The position numbers were made by a program, and so were the translations under genes. The notes under the pieces are model-generated. The model was not told the DNA's origin and made no database searches. It worked only from the letters and a program-made list of their open reading frames with translations. A DNA stretch of 64,000 bases from Bolinopsis microptera (lineage: Eukaryota > Ctenophora > Tentaculata > Lobata > Bolinopsidae), in NCBI RefSeq assembly GCF_026151205.1, contig NC_087082.1, forward strand, positions 10,922,901 to 10,986,900, written 5' to 3'. Below are positions 11,112 to 24,930 of this stretch, piece by piece; the stretch's first letter is position 1, and each line of letters starts with the position of its first letter.

Positions 11112-13961
11112 ATGCAATCAAACCCTGCTATCAAAGGTAAGACTATATAAAGTAACAAAAGTAAACATATATTGATATATGAAAAGGTAACAACCTTTTC
11201 AAAATTTGAATTTTGAAATTTGAGAGATGTTTGGGTTAAGTTTCAAAATTAAGAGGCTCGATTTTGGTTGGTGTCTATGTTAATTGTTAGGGTTAGGGTA
11301 TATGGTTTTGTTTGGTTTTTTTAAGAGTTATAGTAATATGTAAAATGTAGTAAAATGTAGTAAAATGTAGTAAAATGTAGTAAAATGTAGTAAAATGTAG
11401 TAAAATGTAGTAAAATGTAGTAAAATGTAGTAAAATGTAGTAAAATGTAGTAAAATGTAGTAAAATGTAGTAAAATGTAGTAAAATGTAGTAAAATGTAG
11501 TAAAATGTAGTAAAATGTAGTTATTGAGGAGTCCTAACTCTCCTCACGTCCTTAAATGGAGTTTTCTTTCTACCATATATAAGGAAATAGACCCTATATC
11601 TTTATTTTAACTCTTGCCAAATTCCAAACAAAATCCTATACCCTACAACATAGGGTATGAGAGTAGCGGGTAAATTTTGGGGTTTTACGTAAAAACCACC
11701 AACAAAATATTTTAAGTCAGTCGCGTGATGGTGATCGTATAGTGATTAATTTCATTCCAACATTCCAACATTATACGTTCGGAACATATGGTCAATTTTT
11801 CTAAAATATGCTATTCATTTTATTTAAACGTGTTATAAGTTATAACAGTATTAAAGTATGTGCACGTACGATCAAGTCTCTCAAACGAATGTATTGTAAT
11901 GTAACACAAATCATTCTATCCTGGTTGGCCGTTTAGTTGCAGGATTCTTCTATATCTTAATTTTTTAATCTAATTTTTAATTATAAATATTGATTTTGGT
12001 TTTTTTTAAATCATTTATATCATGTGTCCTCATTTGAAAACGCTTAGGTATTAGCTTGTAATCACTCACTTTTTGGCTATCCTATTGGCTCATTTATTCT
12101 AACCTCCCCTACATGAGTACAATAACTCCATAGATTAGGCTTGGTGCATATATAGAACTTATATTCGATATCTGGTAATCGCACTATATAGTTTTGTCAC
12201 TATATAGTGCGGGAATCTCGATATCTACCTTCCAGTCAGTATACAGATATATAACAATGCGTGTAGAATCATTTAATTGTTGCAGCATTTCCTACCACAT
12301 GTGTCTCAAAACACAAAATGTTCGAGAGCACCATTTCTATTGTGTATACGAACAAATATAATGAAGATCATTGCGTATCCTACCAAAAGATCAAATAGCA
12401 TTTAAGATTTTGGTAATGCTATATTTGTTACTTTGTACATCTAGGAAGGTTCCAAGCCATAACCATTCGTAAAGTGTTTTGGCGCGGCCCATTTTGAAAT
12501 TTGAACCATTAAAGACTGCGAGATCGTATACTTTATAACCACTGTTAGTTGGCTCAGTTTAACGATTTCAGCTAGAACAAGGCTTGGATGCGACCATATT
12601 GACTTAACTTATGTACATATAGATCTATCTGTATAATATTCCCTATTTTTGTTAAAATATGAGTAACGACCATGCCTGCAGGTATCGAGGTGCCGATGTT
12701 CGATCTCCACCACCACACCAACCCACCCGACTCCTCAACCATAGCTCCCCTCCACCCCTACATCCCTGCTGTGGACTACTTCCTCAGCGGCATCTGCTTC
12801 CTATGTGTCCTACTGGGACTCCCAGCCAACATATCCACCCTCATCTACTTTATCCGACAGAAGAAGGACCTCCCCACCAGACTCTACCTCGTTCTATCCC
12901 TGGTGGATATCCTAACCTGCTTCACTCTCATCCCCACAGGCATCAGCTTCGCAATGGACCGGGAACCAGCTCTCTTCGGTAACGACCTCTTCTGTCAGCT
13001 GTGGGGCATAGTATGGGTCATAGTTCCCTTCCTGTCAGTGTACCTGGTCTGTGTGTTGAGCATCTCCAGGACCATAACCCTCCTCAACCCTCTGGGAGTG
13101 GTCAGTAAGGACGCAGTCACGTGGTCAATTGGTCTCTACACCTGTTATCTGTTCCTGAGGATAATGGTCCCGATAGTGAACGACAGTGCCCATTTCATCT
13201 ACTCTAAGTCTGATGTTTACTGCTGGGAAGGAAGTCAGGCTAATTGGTATATGTACTATGATCTGGCTACAGGTATTTTAGCTTTTATTAATTTTTCTCG
13301 TAGCTACCAGCTATGAATTAAATCGTTTTAATCAATTTATATTAATGGCTTTTCGATTTCTTTTTCAAAACGCACAATTTAATAAATATATATTGTATTA
13401 CGATGAAGCTTTAAAGCTTTTAACGACGAAATATGACAATATAGATCTATTTCAGGAGTACTACAGCTGGCAGCCCCTATCCTGCCCATTTGTATAAGCT
13501 GCATCCTCTCATCAGTCTCCATCGCACGATCCATCAAACTAACCCACAACAACAGATCCGTCAACAACCTCAAGTTGGAAGCGACCATCACAATCCTGCT
13601 GGTAACAGCCGTCTACATCGCCTGTAACATCCCCGTGTTTGTGTTCTGGACTATCTACATAGCGGACGGGTTCACCGTTCCTAGAGACAGTCAGTTTCTG
13701 TACTGGCACAGTTGGGGGCTCTCCTACGTGGTGTTGGTGGGGTGCAATGCTGCTCTCAACCCAATCGTCATGATGTGCAGGATGAGGAGACTGAGGCAGT
13801 GTTTCAAGGGTCGGCGAGGGGGAGCTATGAGACTCAGACCCTTGAGATCCAAGAGCACGTCGTGTCGTGATCCTTATATTATCCCTGCTGGTCAGGGTGC
13901 AACATGTCAGGTCTATCAGTTATCCCCTGATTCTCACCCCAGTTCCTCAGATCTTGTATAA
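11112..13961 (+). CDS. rhodopsin-like (class A) GPCR 1
   Basis: The main coding exons are 12682-13272 and 13456-13961, joined in phase. I add a small first exon (11112-11136, MQSNPAIK) because CAAAG|GTAAGA and CCTGCAG|GTATCG join in phase, giving 373 residues. The alternative start is ATG 12672, giving 368. Seven hydrophobic segments are visible: FLSGICFLCVLLGLPAN (TM1), LYLVLSLVDILTCF (TM2), WGIVWVIVPFLSVYLVCVL (TM3), WSIGLYTCYLFL (TM4), LQLAAPILPICISCIL (TM5), ITILLVTAVYIACNIPVF (TM6), and a TM7 with ALNPIVMM where NPxxY is expected. The TM3 DRY position reads SRT. Cysteines for the TM3-ECL2 disulfide are present (FCQLW, VYCWEG). The tail has basic residues and Cys after TM7. The ligand is unknown. 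Confidence 0.85.
11341..11520. repeat. 10-bp minisatellite (TAAAATGTAG)x18
   Basis: Eighteen identical copies of TAAAATGTAG with no variant. It lies in the proposed first intron of GPCR 1. Perfect identity implies recent expansion or active homogenisation. Confidence 0.97.
12178..12212. repeat. 12-bp-arm hairpin
   Basis: CGCACTATATAG and its exact complement CTATATAGTGCG are separated by TTTTGTCA. The hairpin lies in the proposed intron 1 of GPCR 1. Its function is unknown. Confidence 0.8.
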
Positions 13962-15286
13962 TCATCCTGCTTTATATTCTAGTTTACAATAGTAGACTTT
14001 ATCCAGAGCCTCGGTAGCCAGAGAGATTAGCATGATCCCTCGACCGTTAGGTAACGAACAGAAGTTGAGCGGCTGAGAGCTCAGCCCTATCATTGTTATT
14101 ATCGGCTGACGGCTTTCATGCATGACTTAACCTTTATATGCATGACTTAGTGTTGAAACATATTCTATGGAAGAAACTTCATAATTTATGTCTTTATCTA
14201 CATTATTAGTTTATTATTCCTTGAAATTATGCTAGAACCACGAAATTTTAAACCCAGCTGCACGCTCACTTGATATATTTTAAGATACAAATTCTCTCCG
14301 TAACGACCAATTAATAGCTTAATAATCACTTTAGCGAACCTGGCACACTTTTATAGTCACGTTTGGGGGTAATTTGGGTTTTTATCAAATTGAAAACGAT
14401 TATACCCTTTCAATTTTATTTTAACTAAATTGTAACAATTTAGTAAAAATAAAATTGTTGCTGACTTAATTACATGGTGATTTGTTCGGCAAAGTTTCTA
14501 CTATATTTGTTAAATTTTCATTTCAACAATAAATTTGATTATTCGACTTAGAAGTCCTTGAATCTTAATAGTGGAACTGGATAACTATATTTAGTTTTGA
14601 CAACATGCACCACATTTTCTTCCGTTCAAAATTGAATAATGGAATCTATCACGAAGAAGATATTTGAAAAGTTGTCCAAGTTCATTTAAGTCACGGGGCA
14701 CATACAGCAATGCTTCGTAGCAATACAGTTCACTGAAAAAGTTGACATTTTCAAAAAAAGGAAAACCTTTTAGATTGAAAGCTATCCTATTGATCCACGT
14801 TAGGAACAATCCCTGAAACCTATCTTGTCACAACATGGAACGATGTGTCTCTGTTTAATTCATCTAGCGAGCAATATCACGTATCAGAATCCGCGGTAGT
14901 GGTACCAAGAGTGGTCTAAAGTTTCAGTTGAATCGTCACAAAAATTAACGCACAGGTGTTTGGTCAGTTTGTAAAATAACGGGAAGGTGGCATTGGCGAT
15001 AATATGGCCGTGCATGCGTGCAGTTGGTTTCTCAATCGCTGTGTTGGTGATTTTGCTTAATATTGACTTTTTGTTTTTATGATTTAGTTTTTGTAGTTCC
15101 ATCCACTGCGAAATCCAATTTAAGCGTTTAAATTTTGCATCAAATAAATCGATTAAACAAACAACTCTGACCAAAAGCCAATATGATGATTAAGTACTAT
15201 CATAATAAAGTTTTCGTTAATTAAAATTAAATTACTATTCTCACATTGTCAAAAGTTTGCATACCAAATAAAATCATCATTTCTCA
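13962..15286. other. convergent intergenic spacer
   Basis: This region separates the 3' ends of GPCR 1 (+) and the dynein-stalk-like gene (-). Two minus-strand open stretches (14591-14830, 14884-15174) encode no protein I recognise and are AT-rich; I do not call them genes. Confidence 0.5.
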
Positions 15287-15422
15287 CTCAACATTATCAC
15301 GGCTTAAAGTTAACCAACTTTGCCATGTATTTGTAAAGCAAACTTGCCCCGGTGCTCAACATTATCACGGCTTAAAGTTAACCAACTTTGCCATGTATTT
15401 GTAAAGCACACTTGCTCCGGTG
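15287..15422. repeat. 68-bp tandem duplication over a gene end
   Basis: 15287-15354 and 15355-15422 are near-identical copies, each beginning CTCAACATTATCACGG. The second copy carries the last codons and stop of the minus-strand gene. The first lies in its 3' flank and repeats those codons with a few substitutions. Confidence 0.95.
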
Positions 15423-17203
15423 CTAACCTTGGTTATCTCCTCGGTTGAAATATTGTCCAACACCTTGGACCCAATCTCCAGCTGGTACTCAGTCAGTGGC
15501 GCTCCCTTAAGGTTGACAAGCCTGGTAACCGGACTGGCGGGTCCTCGTTTAGCTAACAGGATACAGATTTGACTCCAACCCTCCATGTCCTCTTCCTTCT
15601 CTCCTAAAATAAGGAGGATACCTTTGGTGACCTCGTATACCGCGGGAGGAGGAGTTGTGAAGCTCCGCACTTCGGAAACCGCCGTTTTCAGACCAAGGAT
15701 CAGTTTGTTACTTTTTGCAGGTTTCATTTTGGCTATCCTTTGTTGCATGTAAATCCTCTCCGTAGCGATCTGCCATTTTTCTCTTGGTGGCCTGTTTTTC
15801 ATGCTTCGTGTCGGGAAATTGATAGGCTTTGTGGGGCTTTTCAGGATGGGATGGGATTTTGCGGAGGGTCTGACGGATGAAGAAGAAGACAGTCTACCTG
15901 ATTGAGCTCTTTTGGCAGTGTGAAGGTTCATGCCCCGACTCTTAGTTTTCACCATCTTACGCTTCTCAGGAACAGGTTTACTCGTCACTTTACCCTTGGC
16001 TTTGTTAGCGTTTGTTTCTTTTGGGGGTGATGCTTTCTTAGGTGGTGATGTTTTCTTAGGTGATGTTTTCTTTTTAGGAGGTGTTGTTTTCTGAGGGGGC
16101 GTTACTTCACGTTGAGGCGGCGAAGGTTTTGGGGTAACAATAGGAACTGGGTCAATGAGGTCGATAGTGCTAGGACCACAAGCAGTATCTATACAAACAG
16201 GGGGAGGTGGAGGAGGAGGAGAAGGAGTTGGGGTCTTCATCTGGGTACCCGTACTAGACCTCTGCTTCACCTCCCTCAGTACCGCTGTCTCCTCTCTGAA
16301 GTCAGGGTCGTCATCAGTTTGAGTTCCAGCCTCTGCATAACATACCTTGACAGTCAACATAAACGCTTCACATTGCGTCCCAGCATGATCTGTAGCCGTG
16401 CTCACTCGAGGCTCTGGCTCTGTCTCAGTTTCAACTGATACACTATGTAGATCAGTCTCTGTCTCCACGGAGACACTTGCCCTACTTGGAGCAGGCATCG
16501 CTGGTACCTCCACAGAAACACTCTGTCTAGTACTTGGCTTAACTGGGGTTGTGCAAACAGGCTCCTTCGACTCCAGTGATATGGTGGAGGTGTTGTCTTC
16601 AGGGATCTCGTCTTCGAGTTCTCTGTCGTCAAGATGTGACGGCAACTCAACATCACCCTCATCATCAGTCTTGGAGGCGGGGGTAAACGTTACTGATCTC
16701 CTGTTTTGAGGCACCATCTCAAAGTTATCGTTCGCGAAGGTCACACCGTAGTACCCGTTAGGCTTGTCAAACCGTCTGACATGCCCAGCTGTTTTGGCTC
16801 TCGTGAGACTTTTTCTCTGGTTCTGAGTGTCCCCGATATGCTGCACAGAACTGGGCCGGGATGAGCTGTAAGCGTAGAACCGCACTGCTGAGGCAGACTT
16901 CACTCTCTTCTGCTTTGCAAACTTATCCGGAGTTGATCTGGATTCTGGTTTTAGTATTGGGGTGACAGGTATGTTGACAAGAGATGAGATATCTGGCACA
17001 GGTTCTATATTCTCAGTCCCATCTGCTTCCTCCTCGTCCTCTTTCTCCCCCGTACCCTTCTCCAGGTCAACAGCTTCAAGAGGGGCTGATATCCAGCAAC
17101 AACCTGGCTTCATTCTGAGGAGCTCCATCACCAGTGTAAACACACATAGAGCTATCACCACTGCAGTGATTATCGCTATCACCTTCATCTCGTAGGTGTC
17201 CAT
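15365..17203 (-). CDS. single-pass membrane protein with dynein-stalk-like C-terminus
   Basis: One uninterrupted exon of 612 codons. I start at the ATG at 17203 because the codon two before it is GTG. Residues about 7-29 (VIAIITAVVIALCVFTLVME) form one membrane segment, followed by CC and an acidic stretch. Residues about 60-500 look disordered: repeated SVSVETETE text, a run of seven prolines, and Lys/Pro repeats (TSPPKKASPPK). The last 110 residues are compact: EVRSFTTPPPAVYEVTKGIL, then LILG, a single W, RLVNLKGAPLT and STGASVLYKYMAKL. This order (E-x-x-S-x-x-x-P-P-x-x-V, hydrophobic helix, W, then S-x-x-A-x-x-L) is the pattern around the microtubule-binding domain of axonemal dynein heavy chains, as I know the family. 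No AAA+ or motor region is present. I infer a membrane-anchored protein that might bind microtubules. Confidence 0.75.
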   Translation of the reverse strand: MDTYEMKVIAIITAVVIALCVFTLVMELLRMKPGCCWISAPLEAVDLEKGTGEKEDEEEADGTENIEPVPDISSLVNIPVTPILKPESRSTPDKFAKQKRVKSASAVRFYAYSSSRPSSVQHIGDTQNQRKSLTRAKTAGHVRRFDKPNGYYGVTFANDNFEMVPQNRRSVTFTPASKTDDEGDVELPSHLDDRELEDEIPEDNTSTISLESKEPVCTTPVKPSTRQSVSVEVPAMPAPSRASVSVETETDLHSVSVETETEPEPRVSTATDHAGTQCEAFMLTVKVCYAEAGTQTDDDPDFREETAVLREVKQRSSTGTQMKTPTPSPPPPPPPVCIDTACGPSTIDLIDPVPIVTPKPSPPQREVTPPQKTTPPKKKTSPKKTSPPKKASPPKETNANKAKGKVTSKPVPEKRKMVKTKSRGMNLHTAKRAQSGRLSSSSSVRPSAKSHPILKSPTKPINFPTRSMKNRPPREKWQIATERIYMQQRIAKMKPAKSNKLILGLKTAVSEVRSFTTPPPAVYEVTKGILLILGEKEEDMEGWSQICILLAKRGPASPVTRLVNLKGAPLTEYQLEIGSKVLDNISTEEITKVSTGASVLYKYMAKLVNFKP

Positions 17204-18709
17204 AGCCACGATTTTACAGGCAAAACTCTTAGTCTGATATTTTGACAGTGATCACCCAGACAACAAAATTCAAAACAAAAGCTGGTTCATGACATCAAAA
17301 GTGTGCAACAAACATTGGTCGAGTTTTCTTGACGATGAACTAAGTCACACAAGTCTGTCTTCTGAGCTTGAGAAGCGAACAAGTAGCGACACTAATATAC
17401 TTGCTTGCCAGAGAGTCTCCCCGGGGGTCCTCCACCAGGTGATATCTGTGTAAGGTGTACTCGGCAGATTCTAGACTTTTAGATGGAATGTACGTGAGGA
17501 GACGATCATTGTTTGTTAGCTGGAAGGGGCGTGGTACAGCTTCTGGTAGAATTTGTAAAAGTGGTTAAAGTGGTTAAAGTGGTAAAAGTGAAGGTCTGAT
17601 ACATTCTCACGGTGTTTTAAATTCAATAAATTATATTCAACTTTCTCATCAATCCATTCAGTTAGCAAGCAAATTTTGTCACCCATGATGATCATATCTA
17701 ACATCTAATATATATATATATGAAAGTATAAAGCATCAGAATTATCATATGTTCACTGCTCATGTCTGCATGTTCTCCACATCTGGTCCAATAATGTACT
17801 TGTAAAGTGACAGCTTTTCTCAGATCCTCAATTTTCTAAAAACACGCCCAAACTATGAGTTTCTACGTAACACATCGGGTAATTATCCGTATTTTGACAT
17901 CAGGAATCGGGGTGTAACGAAGACACCATATGCAAAGATAGCTGATCCCCCTGCTAACAACGCCAGATTGCACAATAATCATTTCAAGCCTGCTCGCCGT
18001 GATAATATAGTTAACGTGATAAAATCTTTGATAAAATCCGTCACTTTTCCACGGTTCACTGCTCTAATGATAAGCTTTCACAACTTTGTGGGTTGTTTCC
18101 TGAGCTTGTCAGAGTTTATCTTTGATAAAGTTTCACCGCGCAAGGTAACCGGGAGAAATAACTTATCACGTCGCCACCCTGATAATTGTTTATTTAGTTA
18201 GTACAATCAATTAGCAACGACTGGACTATACTATCAACATATAAAGTCATATTTACTCCGATATGTTACGAAGTATAACAGGGCACTTCATAAAGCCTGG
18301 AGCACCTGCCTGAGTCCCTCCCGAATCCCGATGCCTCATAAATCCATTGTGAGCCGTACTGCAATTAGGCAAGCTCCATGACTGCTACTACCTACTCCCT
18401 AGCTCATATCTTTGGGGACATTTTAATGTTCATGATGTACATTTAGTGTGGTACCACATGCGTAACCGTAATAACGCGTCCACGGTTCATTTGGATTATT
18501 CTGGCACTAAAGCATCTAGAGCGATAGTAATATGTAAGGTCAGGCATGTCACCTTGTTACGAATAATGAGCTAGTTTTCATATTGTTATTTTATCTTATA
18601 TGGCATTCATTTGCTTAAAAACTACATTCTTTCTTTAACAAGTCTAATTAATCTCGTCTTCTTAATAAACAAATAATTTCTAAAATTACGGTGTTTAGTG
18701 ATCACTACC
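17204..18709. other. divergent intergenic region
   Basis: Lies between the start of the minus-strand membrane protein gene and the start of GPCR 2. It contains short GTTAAAGTG-type repeats near 17558-17590 and a TA run near 17710. No gene is recognised. Both promoters should lie here. Confidence 0.5.
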
Positions 18710-21816
<3,107 letters not shown>

Positions 21817-22285
21817 GAAATGACTCTTCGCAAATAATCATGGAAAGGCTTTCAAGGGAAGCTTTTGATTTTTAACTCGGTCAATATTTACTTAGAGGCT
21901 TAATTTTCGATTGGGTGCATGTAGATTTCGCTGATTTTCAGCTGGTCCTCATGACTGTGCAGTGTGCATCTATCCTTTATAGCTTTATTCGATTTTCGCT
22001 TGAACCGGAAGAAACCTATCATCTGAAATAAGCGAAATTAATATTTTGAACATGTGCGATTATTGATCTTACGATTTTATTAATTATATCGAAATTTGAA
22101 GTTTTACTCAAATACTAAACACTCAAACAGCATGAAGACAAAGGGACTAAAACTAAATCTCAGTCCAGTCTATGATAGTTACTCTATCTCAACAACACTT
22201 AGAACCAGAACAGAGTCTAAAGACAGTGAGCTGAAAAGAAACCACAGCCGTTCCCGAAACCCACATAACCTTTAGATGAAACATA
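21817..22285. other. spacer downstream of GPCR 2
   Basis: AT-rich, with no gene or repeat recognised. It presumably holds the GPCR 2 3' untranslated region. Confidence 0.4.
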
Positions 22286-22906
22286 GGCAATTCAGTAGTG
22301 TGGACTGTGGCATAACACGGTTAACGCACGGTTAAGGCACGGTTAAGGCACGGTTAAGGCACAAGGGTTACATAAGGCACGGTTCTTAAGGCACGGTTAA
22401 CGCACGGTTAACGCACGGTTAAGGCACAAACTGCCCAAAAGCAACCATTATGGTCGCTTGCCCACAACACGTCTTCCTCTATTATATTTCCTCTTCCCGA
22501 ACTTCGACTCATCAATCTCCACAATGTGTCCTGGCCCGCCGATCTTTCTGTTGGCTCCGCTCGCAATGTCGAGGACGTCTTCTGCCATACACTGCCGGAG
22601 GGACTGGTAGAGGGATCGCACAGTTTTCTCATTCTTCGACAGGATCCTCGCAGCGTCTGCCACACTTGAACCGTTGCAGAATATCCACAATAGATGTAGA
22701 AATGAGGACAAGGAGATATTCCGATTAGAGAGAATACTTGCAGCTCTATGTGCGTTAACCGTGCGTTAACCGTGCCTTAAGAACCGTGCCTTATGTAACC
22801 CTTGTGCCTTAACCGTGCCTTAACCGTGCCTTAACCGTGCCTTAACTATGCTTTAACCGTGCCTTAACCGTGCCTTAACCGTGTTATGCCACACTACTGA
22901 ATTGCC
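22286..22906 (-). mobile_element. Merlin-type DNA transposon, internally deleted
   Basis: The termini are inverted: GGCAATTCAGTAGTGTGG on the left and CCACACTACTGAATTGCC on the right. Inside each are inverted arrays of an 11-bp unit related to CACGGTTAAGG. A minus-strand fragment of 87 residues (22448-22711) remains: a helix-turn-helix-like part (DAARILSKNEKTVRSLYQSL), then GHIVEIDESKFGKRKYNRG, the first catalytic Asp region of the IS1016/ISXO2-like (Merlin) transposase. The frame ends at a stop as it meets the terminal array, so the element is dead or non-autonomous. No clean target-site duplication was found. Confidence 0.75.
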
Positions 22907-24930
22907 CATCAGTAGAATTGCTGCTCAGAATTGCTGCTCAAAATTGACGGCATTGTTGGGGGCATATTTCTTGATTGGTGATCCCAGGCTTTTTGTCGTC
23001 TTCTTTTACTGTTAATGTGTCATTGACACCTCATGACACCTCATCAGAAGCCGTCACGTTCTTAGTGTCCAATTATACCATCAACTTAAACCTGCAATCT
23101 ATAAACTGAATCACGTCTGCGTTTGCCATGATCCCCCCCCCCCCCCCCCCCCCCCCCCCCTCGCCTCAGATCAACAAGATCTCATTGAACTGATAATATA
23201 GTCAGGATTTGGTTTTGGTACAGACACTCAAAGTCAAAACAACGATAGAGGAGCGAGCGGTATATACGCTCACAGGCTACCACGTTACGTGTAACCCTAG
23301 GAGGACTAGCTAACACTTAACTGGTTAACAGACTCTAACACGCTCACATAACAGGCATCCACGTATCGTGTACCCTAGGATTTGGTTTTGGATCGGACAC
23401 TCAAAACAACGATAGAAGAGTGGTCTACATGCTCACAGGCTACCCTGTCTCGTGTAACCCCAGGATTTTACGCGTTCACACTGATCATGACATATGTGTT
23501 ATATGAGGTGATTTGAAAATTAAATCGGTGTCAGGTTAAATATTTAAAAACGATTTTATTTGTTTTCAACTTGGCAGCTTGCAGCAATGCTCCCAGGAAA
23601 CCTTACTGGTAGGGGCCTAACTTCGAAAATAAAAGAAATAGAAACGTCTGGTTTTCAACAAAATGTTCGCCTTGTAAAAATAACGTTTCCTCCCCAGGAG
23701 GAAAATTCAAAACAATGTAGATTTTGAATTATCGCGAAAATTCATATTTTAGGCGTCTTCTGCCATACACTGCCGGAGGGACTGGTAGAGGGATCGCACA
23801 GTTTTCTCATTCTTCGACAGGATCCTCGCAGCGTCTGCCACACTTGAACCGTTGCAGAATATCCACAATAGATGTAGAAATGAGGACAAGGAGATATTCC
23901 GATTAGAGAGAATACTTGCAGCTCTATGTGCGTTAACCGTGCGTTAACCGTGCCTTAAGAACCGTGCCTTATGTAACCCTTGTGCCTTAACCGTGCCTTA
24001 ACCGTGCCTTAACCGTGCCTTAACTATGCTTTAACCGTGCCTTAACCGTGCCTTAACCGTGTTATGCCACACTACTGAATTGCCCATCAGTAGAATTGCT
24101 GCTCAGAATTGCTGCTCAAAATTGACGGCATTGTTGGGGGCATATTTCTTGATTGGTGATCCCAGGCTTTTTGTCGTCTTCTTTTACTGTTAATGTGTCA
24201 TTGACACCTCATGACACCTCATCAGAAGCCGTCACGTTCTTAGTGTCCAATTATACCATCAACTTAAACCTGCAATCTATAAACTGAATCACGTCTGCGT
24301 TTGCCATGATCCCCCCCCCCCCCCCCCCCCCCCCCCCTCGCCTCAGATCAACAAGATCTCATTGAACTGATAATATAGTCAGGATTTGGTTTTGGTACAG
24401 ACACTCAAAGTCAAAACAACGATAGAGGAGCGAGCGGTATATACGCTCACAGGCTACCACGTTACGTGTAACCCTAGGAGGACTAGCTAACACTTAACTG
24501 GTTAACAGACTCTAACACGCTCACATAACAGGCATCCACGTATCGTGTACCCTAGGATTTGGTTTTGGATCGGACACTCAAAACAACGATAGAAGAGTGG
24601 TCTACATGCTCACAGGCTACCCTGTCTCGTGTAACCCCAGGATTTTACGCGTTCACACTGATCATGACATATGTGTTATATGAGGTGATTTGAAAATTAA
24701 ATCGGTGTCAGGTTAAATATTTAAAAACGATTTTATTTGTTTTCAACTTGGCAGCTTGCAGCAATGCTCCCAGGAAACCTTACTGGTAGGGGCCTAACTT
24801 CGAAAATAAAAGAAATAGAAACGTCTGGTTTTCAACAAAATGTTCGCCTTGTAAAAATAACGTTTCCTCCCCAGGAGGAAAATTCAAAACAATGTAGATT
24901 TTGAATTATCGCGAAAATTCATATTTTAGG
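22576..24930. repeat. 1.18 kb tandem segmental duplication
   Basis: 22576-23753 and 23754-24930 appear identical over the stretches compared, with a one-base difference in overall length that I attribute to the poly-C tract. Each copy holds the right half of the Merlin element and a C run (about 23130 and 24310). Each also holds two internal related blocks beginning AGGATTTGGTTTTGG (first copy about 23211 and 23378). The left boundary falls inside the transposase fragment. Confidence 0.9.

Noticed and set aside
12659-12982. 107-codon His/Pro-rich frame overlapping GPCR 1
   Set aside because: Out-of-frame shadow of the receptor exon, whose own frame has clear transmembrane helices.
14591-15174. 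Two minus-strand open stretches (72 and 96 codons) in the convergent spacer
   Set aside because: No recognised domain, AT-rich composition, and no convincing splice joining. Could be a fast-evolving gene, but unsupported.
16112-16709. Plus-strand frames over the membrane/dynein-like gene
   Set aside because: Antisense to a 612-codon frame with coherent composition and domain structure; low-complexity reading of the Ser/Pro region.
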